From the NCBI GenBank assembly GCA_964006375.1, contig OZ023269.1, forward strand, positions 125,406,223 to 125,470,222: a stretch of 64,000 bases of DNA, in the 5' to 3' direction. Under the pieces are notes generated by a model. It searched no databases. It saw only the letters and a list, made by a program, of their open reading frames with translations, and had not been told where the DNA came from. Origin of the DNA: Tillus elongatus (lineage: Eukaryota > Arthropoda > Insecta > Coleoptera > Cleridae). Below, piece by piece: positions 23,501 to 40,634 of this stretch; the first letter of the stretch is position 1; each line of letters begins with the position of its first letter. Position numbers and translations under genes: made by a program.

Positions 23501-24609
23501 AAATGCTCTTCAGACCACTTGCGGTTTAAATGGTAAGCAAACAAATTTTTTTATGCTTTATCTCCTCCGAATCTCGTGAATTTCTCTAACATATTCTTTG
23601 TTCTATTTTGTAAATATAATGTGTAGTAGTTAAATAATTTAGAATTTTTCATCATCTGATGACGCTAACTTTGCTAGTGAAACGATCCTCAGGTCTTTAG
23701 AAAGATGTGTTGTGGTGATTTGGGTTCCCCAAGTGTACTTATCAGTGCTCATCACAGGTTGAAATCTTTACTTAGTGATTCCACAAACATGTACAATGAA
23801 ACATTAACGTGGCCTGTGAGTTATGTTTTCTTTGGCCACTCTTCGTAGCGTACATGTTAACTGGATTAATTTTCATTTCGGAACTGCTGGGTGCTAAGTT
23901 TATGCGAAAATAACAGTATAAGCTCTTTCTGTGATTCGTGGGAACCCCCAGTGCAGGCAGATCGAACTCCTTTCGATTCCTGTTCCATCATCACTCCATA
24001 TTGAATGTAATCGATAATTGTGCGATACATCTTCTTATGAAAAGAAGTAAACAAATTTGTTTTGGATTCCCCCGTATGAAATGGAAAATATAGTGCTTTT
24101 CGAAGCTTTTATATTATGAAGGACGTTTTAATGCACTGAGCATGAATTATACATATTTAATGATCATGCCTGTTTACGACATCGATCACGAATATTCTTT
24201 TGTGGTAGCATACTTCGTCCGTTATCATGTCAAAACTTTTTTCATAATTCCAAAGGAAACACTAAGAGATTTAACAAAAGAACTATATTTTATGTATAGA
24301 ATTAATGTCAAAACGATATATGGATTGGATTCTTAAGTTTTACAACAGAAAGGGCGCATAAAAGCTTTTGAGTTAAAAAATTCATACACTTTTCAATAGA
24401 TTTCGGTATCTGTATTTCCATATTATCACAATCCTTTTGCCAGGTATTTAAAACCCGGCCAAAACTTAACAAACCTGAGGTTATAGGAAAGATTTGTCTG
24501 TCATATTCGAGGTCAGTTGGAAAATTTATATTTGGTATATATATGTATGTATATACAGTGTCACATATGGGAACTCTTTTTATTACTTAATTTACGTAAA
24601 ATACGAAAG
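23501..24609. other. AT-rich spacer, no gene recognised
   Basis: A few frames of 60 to 64 codons, none with recognisable domains. Confidence 0.5.

Positions 24610-26798
<2,189 letters not shown>

Positions 26799-26892
<94 letters not shown>
26799..26892. repeat. (TA)n array
   Basis: Begins TATATACATA beside the right end of mariner B2 and ends at a starter block (CCAATAACCCAAAAAATAAC). Confidence 0.97.
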
Positions 26893-26894
<2 letters not shown>

Positions 26895-27010
26895 ACACCA
26901 ATAACCCAAAAAATAACAGTCCGATTTTGATAAAATTTGGCACGTACCATCCTTTTGTAAATGGCTTGAATAAGTTCGTTAGCCAAGAAAATCCAACCAG
27001 GTTTTTTATT
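26893..27010 (+). repeat. Starter arm of the TA-core family, truncated
   Basis: Starter block, CGATTTTGATAAAATTTGG and GTTCGTTAGCCAAGAAAATC near 26971, then homology stops near 27010. Confidence 0.65.
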
Positions 27011-27862
27011 TATAGGGATAATGGAAAATTTTAGTTTTGGAAAATTATGACCATTTCATTTAAAAAAATTATTGACACACAACGAGAAGGTATTATTTTA
27101 TTTTAAAATAATAATTCGATGAAATTGTTTTATTTTTTAGTGAATATTCGTATAAAGAAATTATTGTACAGTTCAGTATGCCCAATAAAACAATTAATTA
27201 ATCCCTGTTACACACAATTAGGCCACTTGATTGGTTTTTGCATTTACTACTTTAGTGCAGATTTATTTATCATACTTACCGTAAATAGGTCCGGATTATC
27301 AAATTGCAATGATAATTAATCGTATTGAAATCACCTAGTGATTATCAGAATACTTTAATCGAGTAATATGATTAAACATAGACCGTCAATATGGCGAAGA
27401 AAGATAACCAAAACATAGGTTATCAAGTGACAGATGCGACCTGTAATAATATACACCCTCATGTCAGGGATAATAACACCAATGGCACATTGTCCGCTAC
27501 ACACGTTATCAGAAAGGCCCAATATCATCTAGTTTAACTTCCATCAACGTCGTTATTACATTATGTACTACAGAGGAAATATAACACAAGAAAAGACGCC
27601 CCCTACTGTGTTATAGCAGACTATATATCAATACACTGTACTTCTTTTGTAGTATATTACTTTGGATCCTAAACGTAAATTTAATTTATTCTGTGACTGA
27701 TGGCGAAAAGACATGTAATAAAGACGACTTTAATACCAATTTCATCCATTTATTGGTATTACTACAGCAAAAGAGCACCGAAAATATATTTCTGTTGTTA
27801 TTATCATCATCATTCTAGTCTAAAGGCGATGTCGCCTTCGTGTCATGGCCATGACATTCGTA
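27011..27862. other. AT-rich spacer, no gene recognised
   Basis: No family wording in any frame. The longest open frames are about 60 to 66 codons and overlap nothing known. Confidence 0.5.
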
Positions 27863-27975
27863 TTAGTGAATTTTTATTTTAAAAAATTCACTAGTAGAAA
27901 GGTGAGAGGAAAATTTTTTCAAATGAGCGCGAACTAGGACCCCTAGAACTCATATCCGGGGTCAGTTTCAATTTT
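27863..27975 (+). repeat. Hairpin block of the TA-core family
   Basis: TTAGTGAATTTTTATTTT with TAAAAAATTCACTAG forms the stem. CAAATGAGCGCGAACTAGGA and GGGGTCAGTTTCAATTTTTA follow, then the TA array. Confidence 0.65.
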
Positions 27976-28147
<172 letters not shown>

Positions 28148-29973
28148 GGGTGGCGCATTGAAAACGAACCAGACCGATTTGAGTACAAATAATTTTTTTT
28201 CAAGAAACGCTGAAACGCGTCAATTTTAATATCGAGGGGGACATATTTTGACATAAAACTCAACTTTGTCACATCAACCCCTTAAGCGTGGTGATAACAA
28301 CCCTTATATTTTAAATAGGGAATATGGGTCGAGTGTTACATTATTTGAAAGCCCTTTCTTTTCTGAATTCAGCAAACTAATTTTTCTGGAAGTTTTATCA
28401 ACTAAAATTATTTACAGTTGAAGATGCAAAAACGCATTTCACTCATTCCGATAAGAAATAAGAAATGTGCTGATAGTCACTATTTTGTTGGTTTGTAAAC
28501 AAAAAATCAGTTTATCGGTCGGTTTGATACTTGACAGTACTACCGAAAATTAATTTCACAATGGTGTATTCTGTAGAAAAAAGAGTTGAAATAATTACTA
28601 TTTTTTTCAAAAACGATGACTGCTCCAACCGTACGGCAAATTTGTTTAATGAACGACATCCGAACAGACATGTTAATAGGAAATACATTTTGGAGTTAGT
28701 TGCAAAGTTTCGACAAAGTGGTTCAGTAGCCAACAAAAAACGGGATCCTGAACGTGAATTTCCGGTTAGAAATGAGACTACTGAGATTGAAGTTATAGGA
28801 CAAATTGCTGCAGACCCAATTTTTAGCACGAGAAAATTGACCACTCTTTCAAACATCAAAAGAATAACTATTCAGCGAATAATGAAGCATCATAAATTTC
28901 ACCTGTATAAAATTCATCTTGTACAACAACTGAATGAAGCTGATAACGGGAACTTTCTGTTCAATATCTGTTTTTAGACGAGTGTACGTTTTTATTAAAC
29001 TCTACAGTCAATCGTCATAATTGTCGTTATTGGGCAGATAATAATCCAAGAAATTTTCACGAAGTCCAGACTCAAACTCCACAGAAATTGAATGTCTGGA
29101 CTGGTATTTTTGGAGACCGTTTAATCGGACCAATTTTTCTTGATGGAAATTTGAGTGGCGAAACGTATTTGGAGTTACTAGAAGATATCGTTTACCCTCT
29201 ACTAATTGGTATTGTTGAAAATGATGATCGCTATCAAGAAAATCAATTAGTGTTTGAACAAGATGGAGCTGCTTCGCATTTTTCACAACGTGTTAGGGAG
29301 TTTTTTAACAGAGAGTCACCAGGACAACGGATTGGGCGTAGAGGTGCTTTTGAGTGGCTCCCTAGATCACCGGATGTAACTCCTTTAGACTTCTTTCTAT
29401 GAGGCCATCTAAAGAGTAGAATTTTCGCAACAGAATCGGAGTCTCTGGAAGAATTACGATGACGCATTGTTGAATAATGATGTCTAATAACTCCACAAAT
29501 GCTCCAGAATGTCAGAGCTCGTTTTGAACAAAATTTTTACTTTTGTATGGAAGCTGGTGGTCAACAATTTGAACACTTACTTAACTGAATAAACATTTTT
29601 GAACGTTTGGTTTTGTTTTTAAAATTTTTTTAACGAAAAATTGACTAATTAGTGCATTTCTTATCACAATGAATAAAATACGTTCTTACATCTCCAACTG
29701 AGAATAATTTTTAAACGAGTTGATAAAACTTCCAAAAAAATTAGTGTGCTGAATTCAGAAAAGAAAGAGCTTTCAAATGATGTAACACTCGACCTATGTT
29801 CCCTATTTAAAATATAAGGGTTGTTATCACCACCCTTAAGGGATTGATATGACAAAGTTGAGTTTTATGTCAAAACATGTCCCCCTCAATATTAAAATTG
29901 GCGTTTCAGCGTTTGTTAAAAAAAAATTCTCTGGACGCAGATCGGTCTGTTTCGTTTTCAATGCGCCATCCTG
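28148..29973 (+). mobile_element. Long-TIR D,D41D mariner-family transposon, copy B3
   Basis: The left end GGGTGGCGCATTGAAAACG lies after TA; the right end (reversed) CAGGATGGCGCATTGAAAAC is followed by TA. Length is 1826 bp with long inverted repeats like B1. Confidence 0.88.
28561..29588 (+). pseudogene. D,D41D transposase pseudogene of B3
   Basis: Starts MVYSVEKRVEIITIFF. Relative to B2 it lacks about 16 codons between QQLNE and ADNGNFLF. A TAG at 28976 and a frameshift damage the first Asp motif. EQDGAASHF (second Asp motif, with two substitutions) and RSPDVTPLDFFL (third Asp) keep the 41-residue spacing. A TGA at 29400 and further stops near 29460-29480 follow. Not functional. Confidence 0.87.
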
Positions 29974-30465
29974 TATATGTATCCATCCGATAACTCAAAA
30001 TCAAAAATTAATGAACCGATTTTGATGAAACTCGGCAAGTGCTTTTCTTTTATTAATGGCTTGGATGAGTTCGTTATCCAGGAAAATCAGACAAGGTTTT
30101 CCAGAAAAATTTTGAATTTCCTTTTGAAAAAAATTGTTTTCTCCGAAAATTACAAAGCTGTTTTAATGAAATTTACTGCGTATGTTGCATTGGGAGAGAC
30201 CTTATTGCGTACCAAAACTAAACTTCCTAAGTTGATAGGAAATTGAGTTATTCAAGTTTTGAATTTTCTTTCGAAAAAAATTTTTTTCTTCGAGTATTGC
30301 AAACTTATTTTAATGAAATTTGGCGGATATCTTGCCTTAGGAAAGACCTTACTACATAGCAAAATTAAACTTTTTAAGTTTATAGAATATTGAGTTATTC
30401 AAGTTTGAAGCGTTTAATAAAAATTCACTACCATAACGCACTTGCTGCGTTCCAAACTTTTCCTA
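29974..30465 (+). repeat. TA-linked module with internal duplication, ending in the CGCACTTGCTGCGTT box
   Basis: It begins TATATGTATCCATCCGATAA at the right end of mariner B3 and has GAGTTCGTTATCCAGGAAAA near 30067. Two similar segments ending GAGTTATTCAAG (near 30245 and 30391) show an internal repeat of about 145 bp. The terminal box is near 30436. Confidence 0.6.
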
Positions 30466-30812
30466 GATTTAGTCACATTCCGACAACATCATTTGATACC
30501 CATGGCAAGAGGGTTGGGAAGAAAAAGGCAATCCGCCATCTTGGGACGTCCTCCATATTGGATTTAGAACAATATTAGATATACTTAAGTGCATTGTCAC
30601 TAGACTTATACACGGCTGCAAAATTTCAAAGCTCTGGCGCAATTAGAAGTAGTCGAAATTTTGATTTCAAGATTTCGCCTGGATAGAGAAAGTGAGCTAA
30701 TAAAAACGTTAGAATAATGACAGATGACGCATTCGAAATGTCTATATGTGATGGGTTGTTGTTGTTGTTGTTACTATGTTTGCCTCGGCCCGTTAGATCC
30801 ATTAGCCACAGA
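30466..30812. other. Spacer, no gene recognised
   Basis: It contains a short (GTT)n run near 30756 and nothing else recognisable. Confidence 0.5.

Positions 30813-31698
<886 letters not shown>

Positions 31699-31782
<84 letters not shown>
31699..31782. repeat. (TA)n array
   Basis: TA run between family F copy 3 and the hairpin-like block of family C. Confidence 0.97.
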
Positions 31783-31785
<3 letters not shown>

Positions 31786-32123
31786 CGTTAATGAGGAGAC
31801 CGCGACTTTTGAATTCTAAAAATTCAAAGACTGCTTCAAATGAGCGTAAACCGGGCCTCCTAGAATCCATATCTGGATTTACTTTCTGCTTACATATATA
31901 CAGGGTGGCGCATCTCTACGATAAAGCTCAATATAATTGTTATTATGCAAGATACGAGAAAAAATGTTATACCTTACTTATAGAGTATCTTGAGCTGCAT
32001 CCTATAAAATTATTTTGACAATCACAGGCTGGCCCATAAGTCGTTGGTGTTACCTATAATTTTTTTCGAACATTCCTTATTGCATTATTGCATTTTTAAT
32101 AGAAATATGATGCGTGTTTGTAA
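31783..32123 (+). repeat. Family C repeat, partial copy 4
   Basis: It contains AATTCGTTAATGAGGAGACC, CAAATGAGCGTAAACCGGGC, CAGGGTGGCGCATCTCTACG near 31901 and CACAGGCTGGCCCATAAGTC near 32023. It leads directly into the inverted-repeat element at 32124. Confidence 0.68.
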
Positions 32124-32450
32124 AAAAATCGAGACGCAGTATGTGCGTTTTGGTAGCGAATTTTCATTAAATGCTTCAAAATTCAATAACTCTATTTGCT
32201 ATTAACTTAAGGTTCGTCGGCTAGGAAACGAGTTTTCTCGGAAACATTTTGAGTTTATTTTTGAAAAATGTTTGCACATTTACAAACAATAACTTATTTT
32301 GATAAAATATGGTACATTTTTGCTACTATATAGGTTATACCGGTGACCAAATTGATGCCTGCTTATTAAAAAGCATTGAGTAATTTGGTATTAAAAACAT
32401 TTTAATGAAAATTCACTTCCTTAACGCACTTGCTGCTGCGTCCAGACTTT
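32124..32450. mobile_element. MITE-like inverted-repeat element, copy 1
   Basis: About 325 bp. The left end GAGACGCAGTATGTGCGTTT with GGTAGCGAATTTTCATT and the right end GAAAATTCACTTCC with ACGCACTTGCTGCTGCGTCC are inverted copies of roughly 35-40 bp. The middle contains GGTTCGTCGGCTAGGAAACG and ATAGGTTATACCGGTGA, also in the copies at 37155 and 54556. No transposase is encoded. No clear target duplication is visible because it sits inside family C. Confidence 0.75.
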
Positions 32451-32515
32451 TTTTTACTTGAGTTAATTAAGAGTTTTGACGATTATTTCCCTGGTTATTG
32501 CTCAATTGATTAAAC

Positions 32516-32770
32516 ATGGAATCTAACTTTAATGTGTGAGTTGGTATGTTGTTAGTGTTGGGGCAGTGCAGAGAAAACCACAGAAAAGCTACACTAGTGT
32601 GGGCAGAGACGTTTCCTAATAATCTGAAATCTCATATGGCACTTCAAAGGCTGGAAACCAGGAGTCGTACTACTGGCAGTTTAAAATCGAAACCACGAGT
32701 TCACAAGAGAACTAAAACTGACGCAAATAGTGCAGTTGGCGTTTTAGAAGCGGTGCTGTTGACCCGCATG
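32516..32770 (+). pseudogene. N-terminal fragment of an IS630-Tc1-mariner-type transposase
   Basis: A frame starting MESNFNV, stop, then VGMLLVLGQCRENHRKATLV, AETFPNNLKSHMALQRLE, TTGSLKSKPRVHKRTKTDAN, followed by a breakdown near 32760. The pattern of a short acidic start, a xFPNNL helix-turn-helix unit and TGSxxxKPR matches the DNA-binding N terminus of insect mariner-like transposases (DUF4817-like). The catalytic part is absent. It is not the same family as B1-B3. Confidence 0.5.
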
Positions 32771-32861
32771 TTATTATTATTATTATTACTTTATTAGTTT
32801 GTATTAATTGTACAATATGCTACACAAAAAGAATGAGCTTGTATTGTATATTTCATAATTA

Positions 32862-33055
32862 GTGAATTTTCCATGATTGTTTGAGTTATCGGTGTCATAT
32901 ATATATAAACATATAAAAATCGAAGCTGACCCTGGATATGGGTTCTAGGGGTACTAGTTCGCGCTCATTTCCAAATTTTTCTTCAGAATTCAAAAGTCCG
33001 GATCTTCCTCTTAGTAATTTTTTTGTACGAAAATTCACTAAAAATGTGAACGGGT
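32862..33055 (-). repeat. TA-core element with a very short core
   Basis: Reverse starter GAGTTATCGGTGTC at 32883-32896, only a few TA units, then CCCTGGATATGGGTTCTAGG and the hairpin block ending near 33043 (CGAAAATTCACTAAAAAT). It shows the unexpanded form of the TA core. Confidence 0.65.
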
Positions 33056-33218
33056 CAGGGCAATAATTACCTCGATAAAACCGAAATCGCCCAAAAAGCG
33101 GTGTCGTTAAATCAGAAACATTTTCGCATTGTTTCTTAACACAAGTCCTTTGAAATCACCAAAATTTGCTTGTTAAATGAGAAGTTCGTTAAACCTTCTA
33201 CTTGTAAAACCAGGACCA

Positions 33219-33221
<3 letters not shown>

Positions 33222-33310
<89 letters not shown>
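33222..33310. repeat. (TA)n array
   Basis: TA run at the 3' end of the reverse-strand LINE. The edge reads TATCTATCTATATA on the reverse strand, so the array may have grown from the LINE's own tail. Confidence 0.97.
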
Positions 33311-33313
<3 letters not shown>

Positions 33314-33526
33314 TAGATAACTTTATTAGCCTTTGATTAAGTACATACATACTACAGGCACGTCAAAGAATTAGAAAAACATAAACATAAATAGTCTTAA
33401 ATAATTACAACAGAAGTCAAAAAATAACAACACCACTTTACATACAGAACAAACTACAAAAATATACAATAAATTTACATTAAACCAAAATTTACAGTTA
33501 CAACGGTGCTATTTTTATAGCCATTA

Positions 33527-33853
33527 TCATTCTCTCCGTTGCTCAGGGCCTGTACACCTTTCAGTAAATTCACTGATATGATAAAAGGAATTGTCAACCA
33601 AAAATGATTTTAATCTATGTTTAAAGCAGCTCAGTGTATCCGCAGCCTTAATCTCCTGAGGAAGCATATTAAAATAAAAACAGCCAGCATACACAGGTGA
33701 TTTCTTGTATGCCATATACTGGTAATTTGGCAAGTGGATGTCATTTCTTGCCCGGGTAGTGTAGCTGTGAACTGCACTCTTTTTAGTAAACCTGTTTCTA
33801 CGTGCATATGTAAAGCTCAGGAGTTTATACAAATACACCCCCGTGACAGTCAA
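33527..33853 (-). pseudogene. CR1-like LINE ORF2 C-terminal end
   Basis: A 108-codon frame continues the polypeptide after a frameshift near 33860-33930: VYLYKLLSFTYARRNRFTKK, TRARNDIHLPNYQYMAYKKS, YAGCFYFNMLPQEIKA, FKHRLKSFLVDNSFY. This wording is typical of the C terminus of CR1-type LINEs, after the thumb. Confidence 0.8.
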
Positions 33854-33931
33854 CAGTTTTTTTGTTTTAAAAGTAGTCCTGTATGATTCTTTTTGTTGTA
33901 GTCCAAAAATCAGGCGGATTACTCGTTTTTG

Positions 33932-35161
33932 TCATACAAAAACCCTGTGTATATCATTTGCATGACCACACACTATTATGTTGTATGCCAACACACTATA
34001 CACTAAATCAAAATACACATTAATTAGAGAAATTGCATTTAAGGTGTTCTTCAGCTTCATGATGCAAAAATAGGCCTTACCCAATTTGTTTGTTATACCT
34101 TCTATCTGGGTCTCCCATGAGAGCCTATTATCTAAAATGCAACCTAAAAAGTTGGTAGAGGTACTTAAGGCAATATAGTTATCATTAAAATGAAAATTAA
34201 TATCAATAGAAGGCTCTCGACATCTTCCCATAAACTCTACACAAACTGTCTTAGAACTATTTACAATCAGGTGATTGCTGCAGCACCACTGACCAAAGTG
34301 CGACAAAACACTCTTCACCTTACGCACAGCATCTGACAATACTGGATCCGAAACCACGATTGCTATGTCATCCGCGTACATAAACAACCTCCCATCTGTC
34401 AGATAGTTGGGAAGATCATTTACGTACAACATAAACATGAGCGGTCCCAGGACGCTTCCCTGCGGAGCGCTCAGCTTTACTTCATACTCATCAGATCTAA
34501 CACCGTCCACTGAGACTACCAATCGCCTGTCTCTTACAAACGACACAAGCCAATCACTAACAGGTCCCCTAAGTCCGACCGCATTTAATTTTCTTTCGAG
34601 GAAAGTACACTTAATGGTATCAAAAGCGCGAGACATGTCAAAAAATATGCCCACGGTGTGATGCTTTCTATCAACACAATCCACAATATGCTGCACCATG
34701 TCCGCGCAGGCCTGTTCGGTGGAATATCCCTCGCGAAAACCATACTGACTAGGAGACAACACGTTATTTTTGCTTAGAAAGTCCGTTATCCTGTTATGCA
34801 TAATTTTTTCCATGATTTTGGAAAACGGACTCAGTACCATTACAGATCGGTAGTTTTCCACCGAGAACGGATCGTCTTTTTTATATACTGGTACCCCTTT
34901 GGCATTTTTCAATTTCGAGGGAAACTGGCCTAACTTAATCGAGGTATTCATGATTACCGTTAGATAAGGCGATATTAATTCGGAAAGTTGTTTAATAACA
35001 GTGACTGCAATATCATCTAAGCCAGTGGATCTTTTAGTTTTAAGTCTATGAATAACGTTTGTCATTTCAGTGTCCGTCACTGGATAAAAATAAAAACTAT
35101 CGCGCATCATTATGGAGGTTGTACACTCTTTATAGTTAAGAACACCAAAATGAGCAGTCAA
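33932..35161 (-). pseudogene. CR1-like LINE reverse transcriptase, long open frame
   Basis: 409 codons remain open. RT motifs in order: NVIHRLKTKRSTGLDDI (residues 35-51), VPVYKKDDP (90-98), ENYRSVMVLSPFSKIMEKIM (102-121), YGFREGYSTEQAC (140-152), IFFDMSRAFD with the first Asp at 175, APQGSVLGPLMFMLYVNDLP (232-251), and MYADD at 261-265 with both catalytic Asp intact. The N terminus continues upstream without a real start; the apparent ATG is internal. Stops near 35230 and 35303 separate it from the linker frame. Confidence 0.9.
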
Positions 35162-35302
35162 TTTTTCTTCTTCCCCACAGGCAAAGTACTTTGCAAATGA
35201 ATTTGATATTAAACGCTTGTCAGTAATTATTTAGTTATTTATTTTTAACTTAATCTCTGTTTTAGTTTTAGGTATTCTATTTAAATGTGTATTTACAAGT
35301 TG

Positions 35303-36108
<806 letters not shown>

Positions 36109-36904
36109 TTATTATATGTTACTTTGCATGTACCTGATTTTTCAACAATGCATTGGAATGAATTTTCAACAAGGTTGTAATTCCTGTTGTAATTCCTCTC
36201 TATCCACCGTCTATATCCATCTTCAAAGGATATACCCTGCATAATGTGATTTAAAAGTTGAATATATCGATTTTAATATTTCAAAGCAGCTCACATCCCA
36301 TGCTTTTATTGAAAGCACCTATTTTACTACATATCTGCATAATCGTATTGAATGACTCGCATAAAAATATGGCTATATTAGTCTTTCCATACAACATAAC
36401 CATGAACAAACCTTTACTAATATTGCAGGAAAAATAGAAAAATCATTGCCCTGGAATAAATTGTTCCCCTGCATTTATAAAAGCAAGTATTGGTGGCATA
36501 TAATGAAAACTCTAATGGGATTATTATGTCAATGACAAAAACTAGCTCGCTCAACTCAAGTCTGAAGGAAGATGGGAATTTCAAAATGAATTTTTCTTCA
36601 TAAATAAAGTGCTTCATACGTATATAATTTCCTTGATATACCTTACATAATTAAAAATAACTTATGATAACGGAAATAGAGAGCCATTTTCTCTGAAGCC
36701 AATACAAGCTTTATTTTGTTCGTCTGGAGGCTGGAGTTATTTTTAATAAAATTGGATTTAAAATACCCAGAATACAGATAGTGATTTTTTGTAAGTAATA
36801 ACGCATCCAGTCTTACCGGGTATTTAAAATTTTCGCTAATAAAGAAAATGTAATTATTGCATGCCAAAATCAAAATTTACTGTGTTTTTGTTTCTTTAAC
36901 GTTG
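36109..36904. other. AT-rich spacer, no gene recognised
   Basis: Short frames only, on both strands, with no recognisable domains. Confidence 0.5.
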
Positions 36905-37142
36905 GCCTATATCCGCGACTAGCGCGAATCACCGACGCCACGGAGCAGTTTCACCTCAATATCCTGGAAAATTTTCCGAAACTCTGCCTTTTTGCAAGAG
37001 GAGTAGGGATCTTTAACGTGCCCAACATGGCATGGACACGGGACCGATGGTTTTATGCCCCCCCTCAAGGGCGGCACGCGCAGGCATTCAACTTGCTCAA
37101 ATACAGTGTCACAACCTCGGTTGATGTTAACCTTACAGTATG
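36905..37142 (-). other. GC-richer segment, unrecognised
   Basis: The composition change starts near TATATCCGCGACTAGCGCG and ends near GGTTGATGTTAACC. A reverse frame reads CDTVFEQVECLRVPPLRGGI and CPCHVGHVKDPYSSCKKAEF and is open for 97 codons, but I recognise no family. It may be a retroelement 3' region. It directly precedes the MITE at 37150. Confidence 0.35.
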
Positions 37143-37149
37143 TATTAAA

Positions 37150-37475
37150 AAAGTCTGAACGCAGCAAGTGCGTTATGGAAGTGAATTTTCTTAAATATGT
37201 TTTTAATAGCAAATATATCTCGCTTTAATGCAAGTAGGCATCGATCTGGTTACCGGTATAACCTATATAGTAGAAACAATGTCCCATATTTTATCAAAAT
37301 ATCTTATTGTTATTATATATATTGTTATTGTTTGAAAACCTAAAAAAACTAAAATTATATCTGAGAAAACTGGTTTCCTAGCCAACAAACCTTGGGTTAA
37401 AAAGCAAATTGAATTATAGAAATTTGAAGCATTTAATGAAAATTCGCTACCAAATCGCACTTGCTGCGTCTCGAT
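37150..37475. mobile_element. MITE-like inverted-repeat element, copy 2
   Basis: Left end GAACGCAGCAAGTGCGTTAT with GGAAGTGAATTTTC, right end GAAAATTCGCTACC with AATCGCACTTGCTGCGTC. The middle carries GGTTACCGGTATAACCTATA and TTTCCTAGCCAACAAACC. Orientation is opposite to the copies at 32124 and 54556. Confidence 0.78.
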
Positions 37476-38110
37476 TTTTTGCTTGCAAACATGCATCGTA
37501 GTTCAATAAATAATGCAAAAATTCAATAACATAATGGTGTTCGGAAAAAAAATTGTAGGTATCACCAACGACTTATCGGCCACCCTTTGATTATCAGAAT
37601 AATTTTATAAGATGCAGCTCAAGACACCCTATAACTAACGTATACAACTTTTTCTTGTATCTTGTATAACAAAAATGATATTGGGCTTTACCGTAGAAAT
37701 GCGGCACCCTGTATATATGTAAACAGAAAGTAAACCCGGATATGGATTCTAGGGGGACTAGTTTGCGGTCATTTGAAGAAATCTTTTTAGAATTCCAAAG
37801 TCTCGGTCTCCTCATTATAGAATTTTTTCTACGAAAATTAGCTACAAATTATAGGCCCTTAAACCATAAACTTAACTAAAACTACTGCCAAAGCATCAGA
37901 GAAAAGGTATATTTGAAATTAGTTTTCTGCAAATATTTTAGCAAAATGAAGTGTAATGATGGATGAAGCTGCAACTTAATGGTTTTCATAACACTCTTTA
38001 CATAATCCGTGCTTCTTTCAGGTGATTTGCTTAAATGTTGCCAATTTTGACGTTTCAAATCGCGTCTTTGCCGTTTTGAGGAAAACCGCAATTTTTAACT
38101 TTCTTAGATT
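37476..38110 (-). repeat. Family C composite repeat, copy 5
   Basis: The most complete copy without a long array: TTGCTTGCAAACATGCATCG, ACTTATCGGCCACCC, GCGGCACCCTGTATATATG, GGGGGACTAGTTTGCGGTC, the hairpin-like block, CAAAGCATCAGAGAAAAGG, and CCAATTTTGACGTTTCAAAT near 38041. It follows directly on the MITE. Confidence 0.7.
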
Positions 38111-38640
<530 letters not shown>

Positions 38641-39415
38641 CCTAAATTTTGTTCTATATACTGGTAGGACTGATATAGATTTATAAAACGTTGCCATTGA
38701 GCTTGGATAAAAGAGAGCAATGCAATTAATTGGGTAAATGTTTGCTTTCGTGAAAAGACCAGTAGAGATAACTGTAATTAACAATTTTCGCGGCAAACAT
38801 TTAAAATGTTAATTTTAACGCGAAAAACTTGAAATACAAACTAGCCGACATTACATCTGCGGGGCACAAAGTGCGATTTAGTTTTATCCAGGCGAACAAG
38901 CAGAAAAAGAGAAAAATATGTTTCATTTTCCAGGGACATGTATATAAAAAAAGCAGTTTTCTAGTTAATAAATCAAGGGAGACTCAGCTGGTCAATTCGC
39001 AGAGTATGGAGAGAGCTAAAAGATAATTGAGAATGTAGGTGCCTTTGATAAATATACTCTCACACCATCCTGGAAATAATACCTCTGATTCATACTCTAT
39101 GCCATATGCATTTATTTAAACGTCGGATTAGATAGAAAAACTTTGAAGCATTGATGCGGATTTATTTTTCTCTTGTAAATTATTACATTACTACTGTAAT
39201 GTCAAATGGAATCTCATACATAACGTTCCTTTTCAACATAGCGTTGAATTCAAGACCTTCTGTTGAAAAATCTTTTGTCAGGCATGTCTTTTCAACGTAG
39301 CAGCTACCAAAATAAATCAACATCATATTAAATTGTGCATTCTAGTTTACTAGATAGTATCTCTGATGTGGGAAAGCAGCATTTTACAACGTGTTTCCAA
39401 CGATAGATTATGGTT
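38641..39415. other. AT-rich spacer, no gene recognised
   Basis: One frame of 65 codons at 38829-39026 with a basic patch, no recognisable domain. Confidence 0.5.
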
Positions 39416-39628
<213 letters not shown>

Positions 39629-39911
39629 CACGTACACAGAAAACCTCTTCAGCCACTCAAAAGCCCTGGTTCTCTAAATCCTGTGACAAGGCCAGACTTG
39701 AAAAGGTCAAAGCTCACAAAAGGATTCTACACAATCCCATTCAAGAAAACTGTTAACCATTCAACGACGCAAGAAACCGGTATGTCCGCATTTTTTCTGA
39801 GGCAAGAAACTCAAATCTATTGGGAATAATTTCTGCAAGAGCACGTTCCGACCTCTTGTCTCAGGGGATGAAATTGTTTCTACTGCCCTGGGCAAGGCTG
39901 AACTTTTTGCC

Positions 39912-40634
39912 TTGCTGTTCGCTGGAAATTCTACTCTCAACCCACCTCCAAATGTTCAACAATCAACAGTCCCCAATGTCGCGCATAAAATGACGGATAT
40001 CATTTTCAAAACTAAAAAGGTACGAAAGATGCTCTCTCCTCTTAATACCAGGAAAGCCTATGGCCTTGACGAGATCCCAGCAATTGTTCTCAAAAAATTC
40101 GCACCAGAACTTGCTCCTGTCCTGACTCGTCTGTTTCAGACATATTACAATAGAGGCATATTCGTTAGTAACTGGAAAACTGCTCGAGTACAACCCGTCC
40201 CCAAGAAAGGATCCAAAGCGCTTCCTAGCAACTACAGGCCTATTTCTCTCCTTTCAGTCGTCTCTAAAGTGATGGAAAAGTATATAAACACCGAATTACT
40301 AAAATTTCTTGAAAAACACAGTCTAATTCACGACAGGCAGTATGGATTCCGTCAGCGCAGATCAACTGCCGACCTCCTTTCCTTTGTCACCCATTCTTGG
40401 AACAAGTCTATGGAACTACACGGTGATTCCCAGATTGTCGCTCTAGACATATCCAAATCATTCGAACAGGTCTGGCACGCAGCACTGCTTAATAAACTAC
40501 CGGCCTATGGCCTACCACCAAAACTCTGTACCTGGATAGCCAATTTTCTCTCCAACCGGAGCATTTCGTGGTGGATGGCCATTCCTCTAAACTGTATCCA
40601 ATTAATGCAGGAGTTCCTCAAGGTTCAGCTTTAG
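39912..40634 (+). pseudogene. LINE reverse transcriptase, copy 2, N-terminal part
   Basis: A 240-codon frame: KKVRKMLSPLNTRKAYGLDE, APVLTRLFQTYYNRGIF, SNYRPISLLSVVSKVMEKYI, YGFRQRRSTADLLSF, VALDISKSFEQVWHAALLNK. In DISKAFD the two positions read DISKSFE, so the conserved Asp after Phe is Glu here. A deletion near 40565 shifts the frame. Confidence 0.88.
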
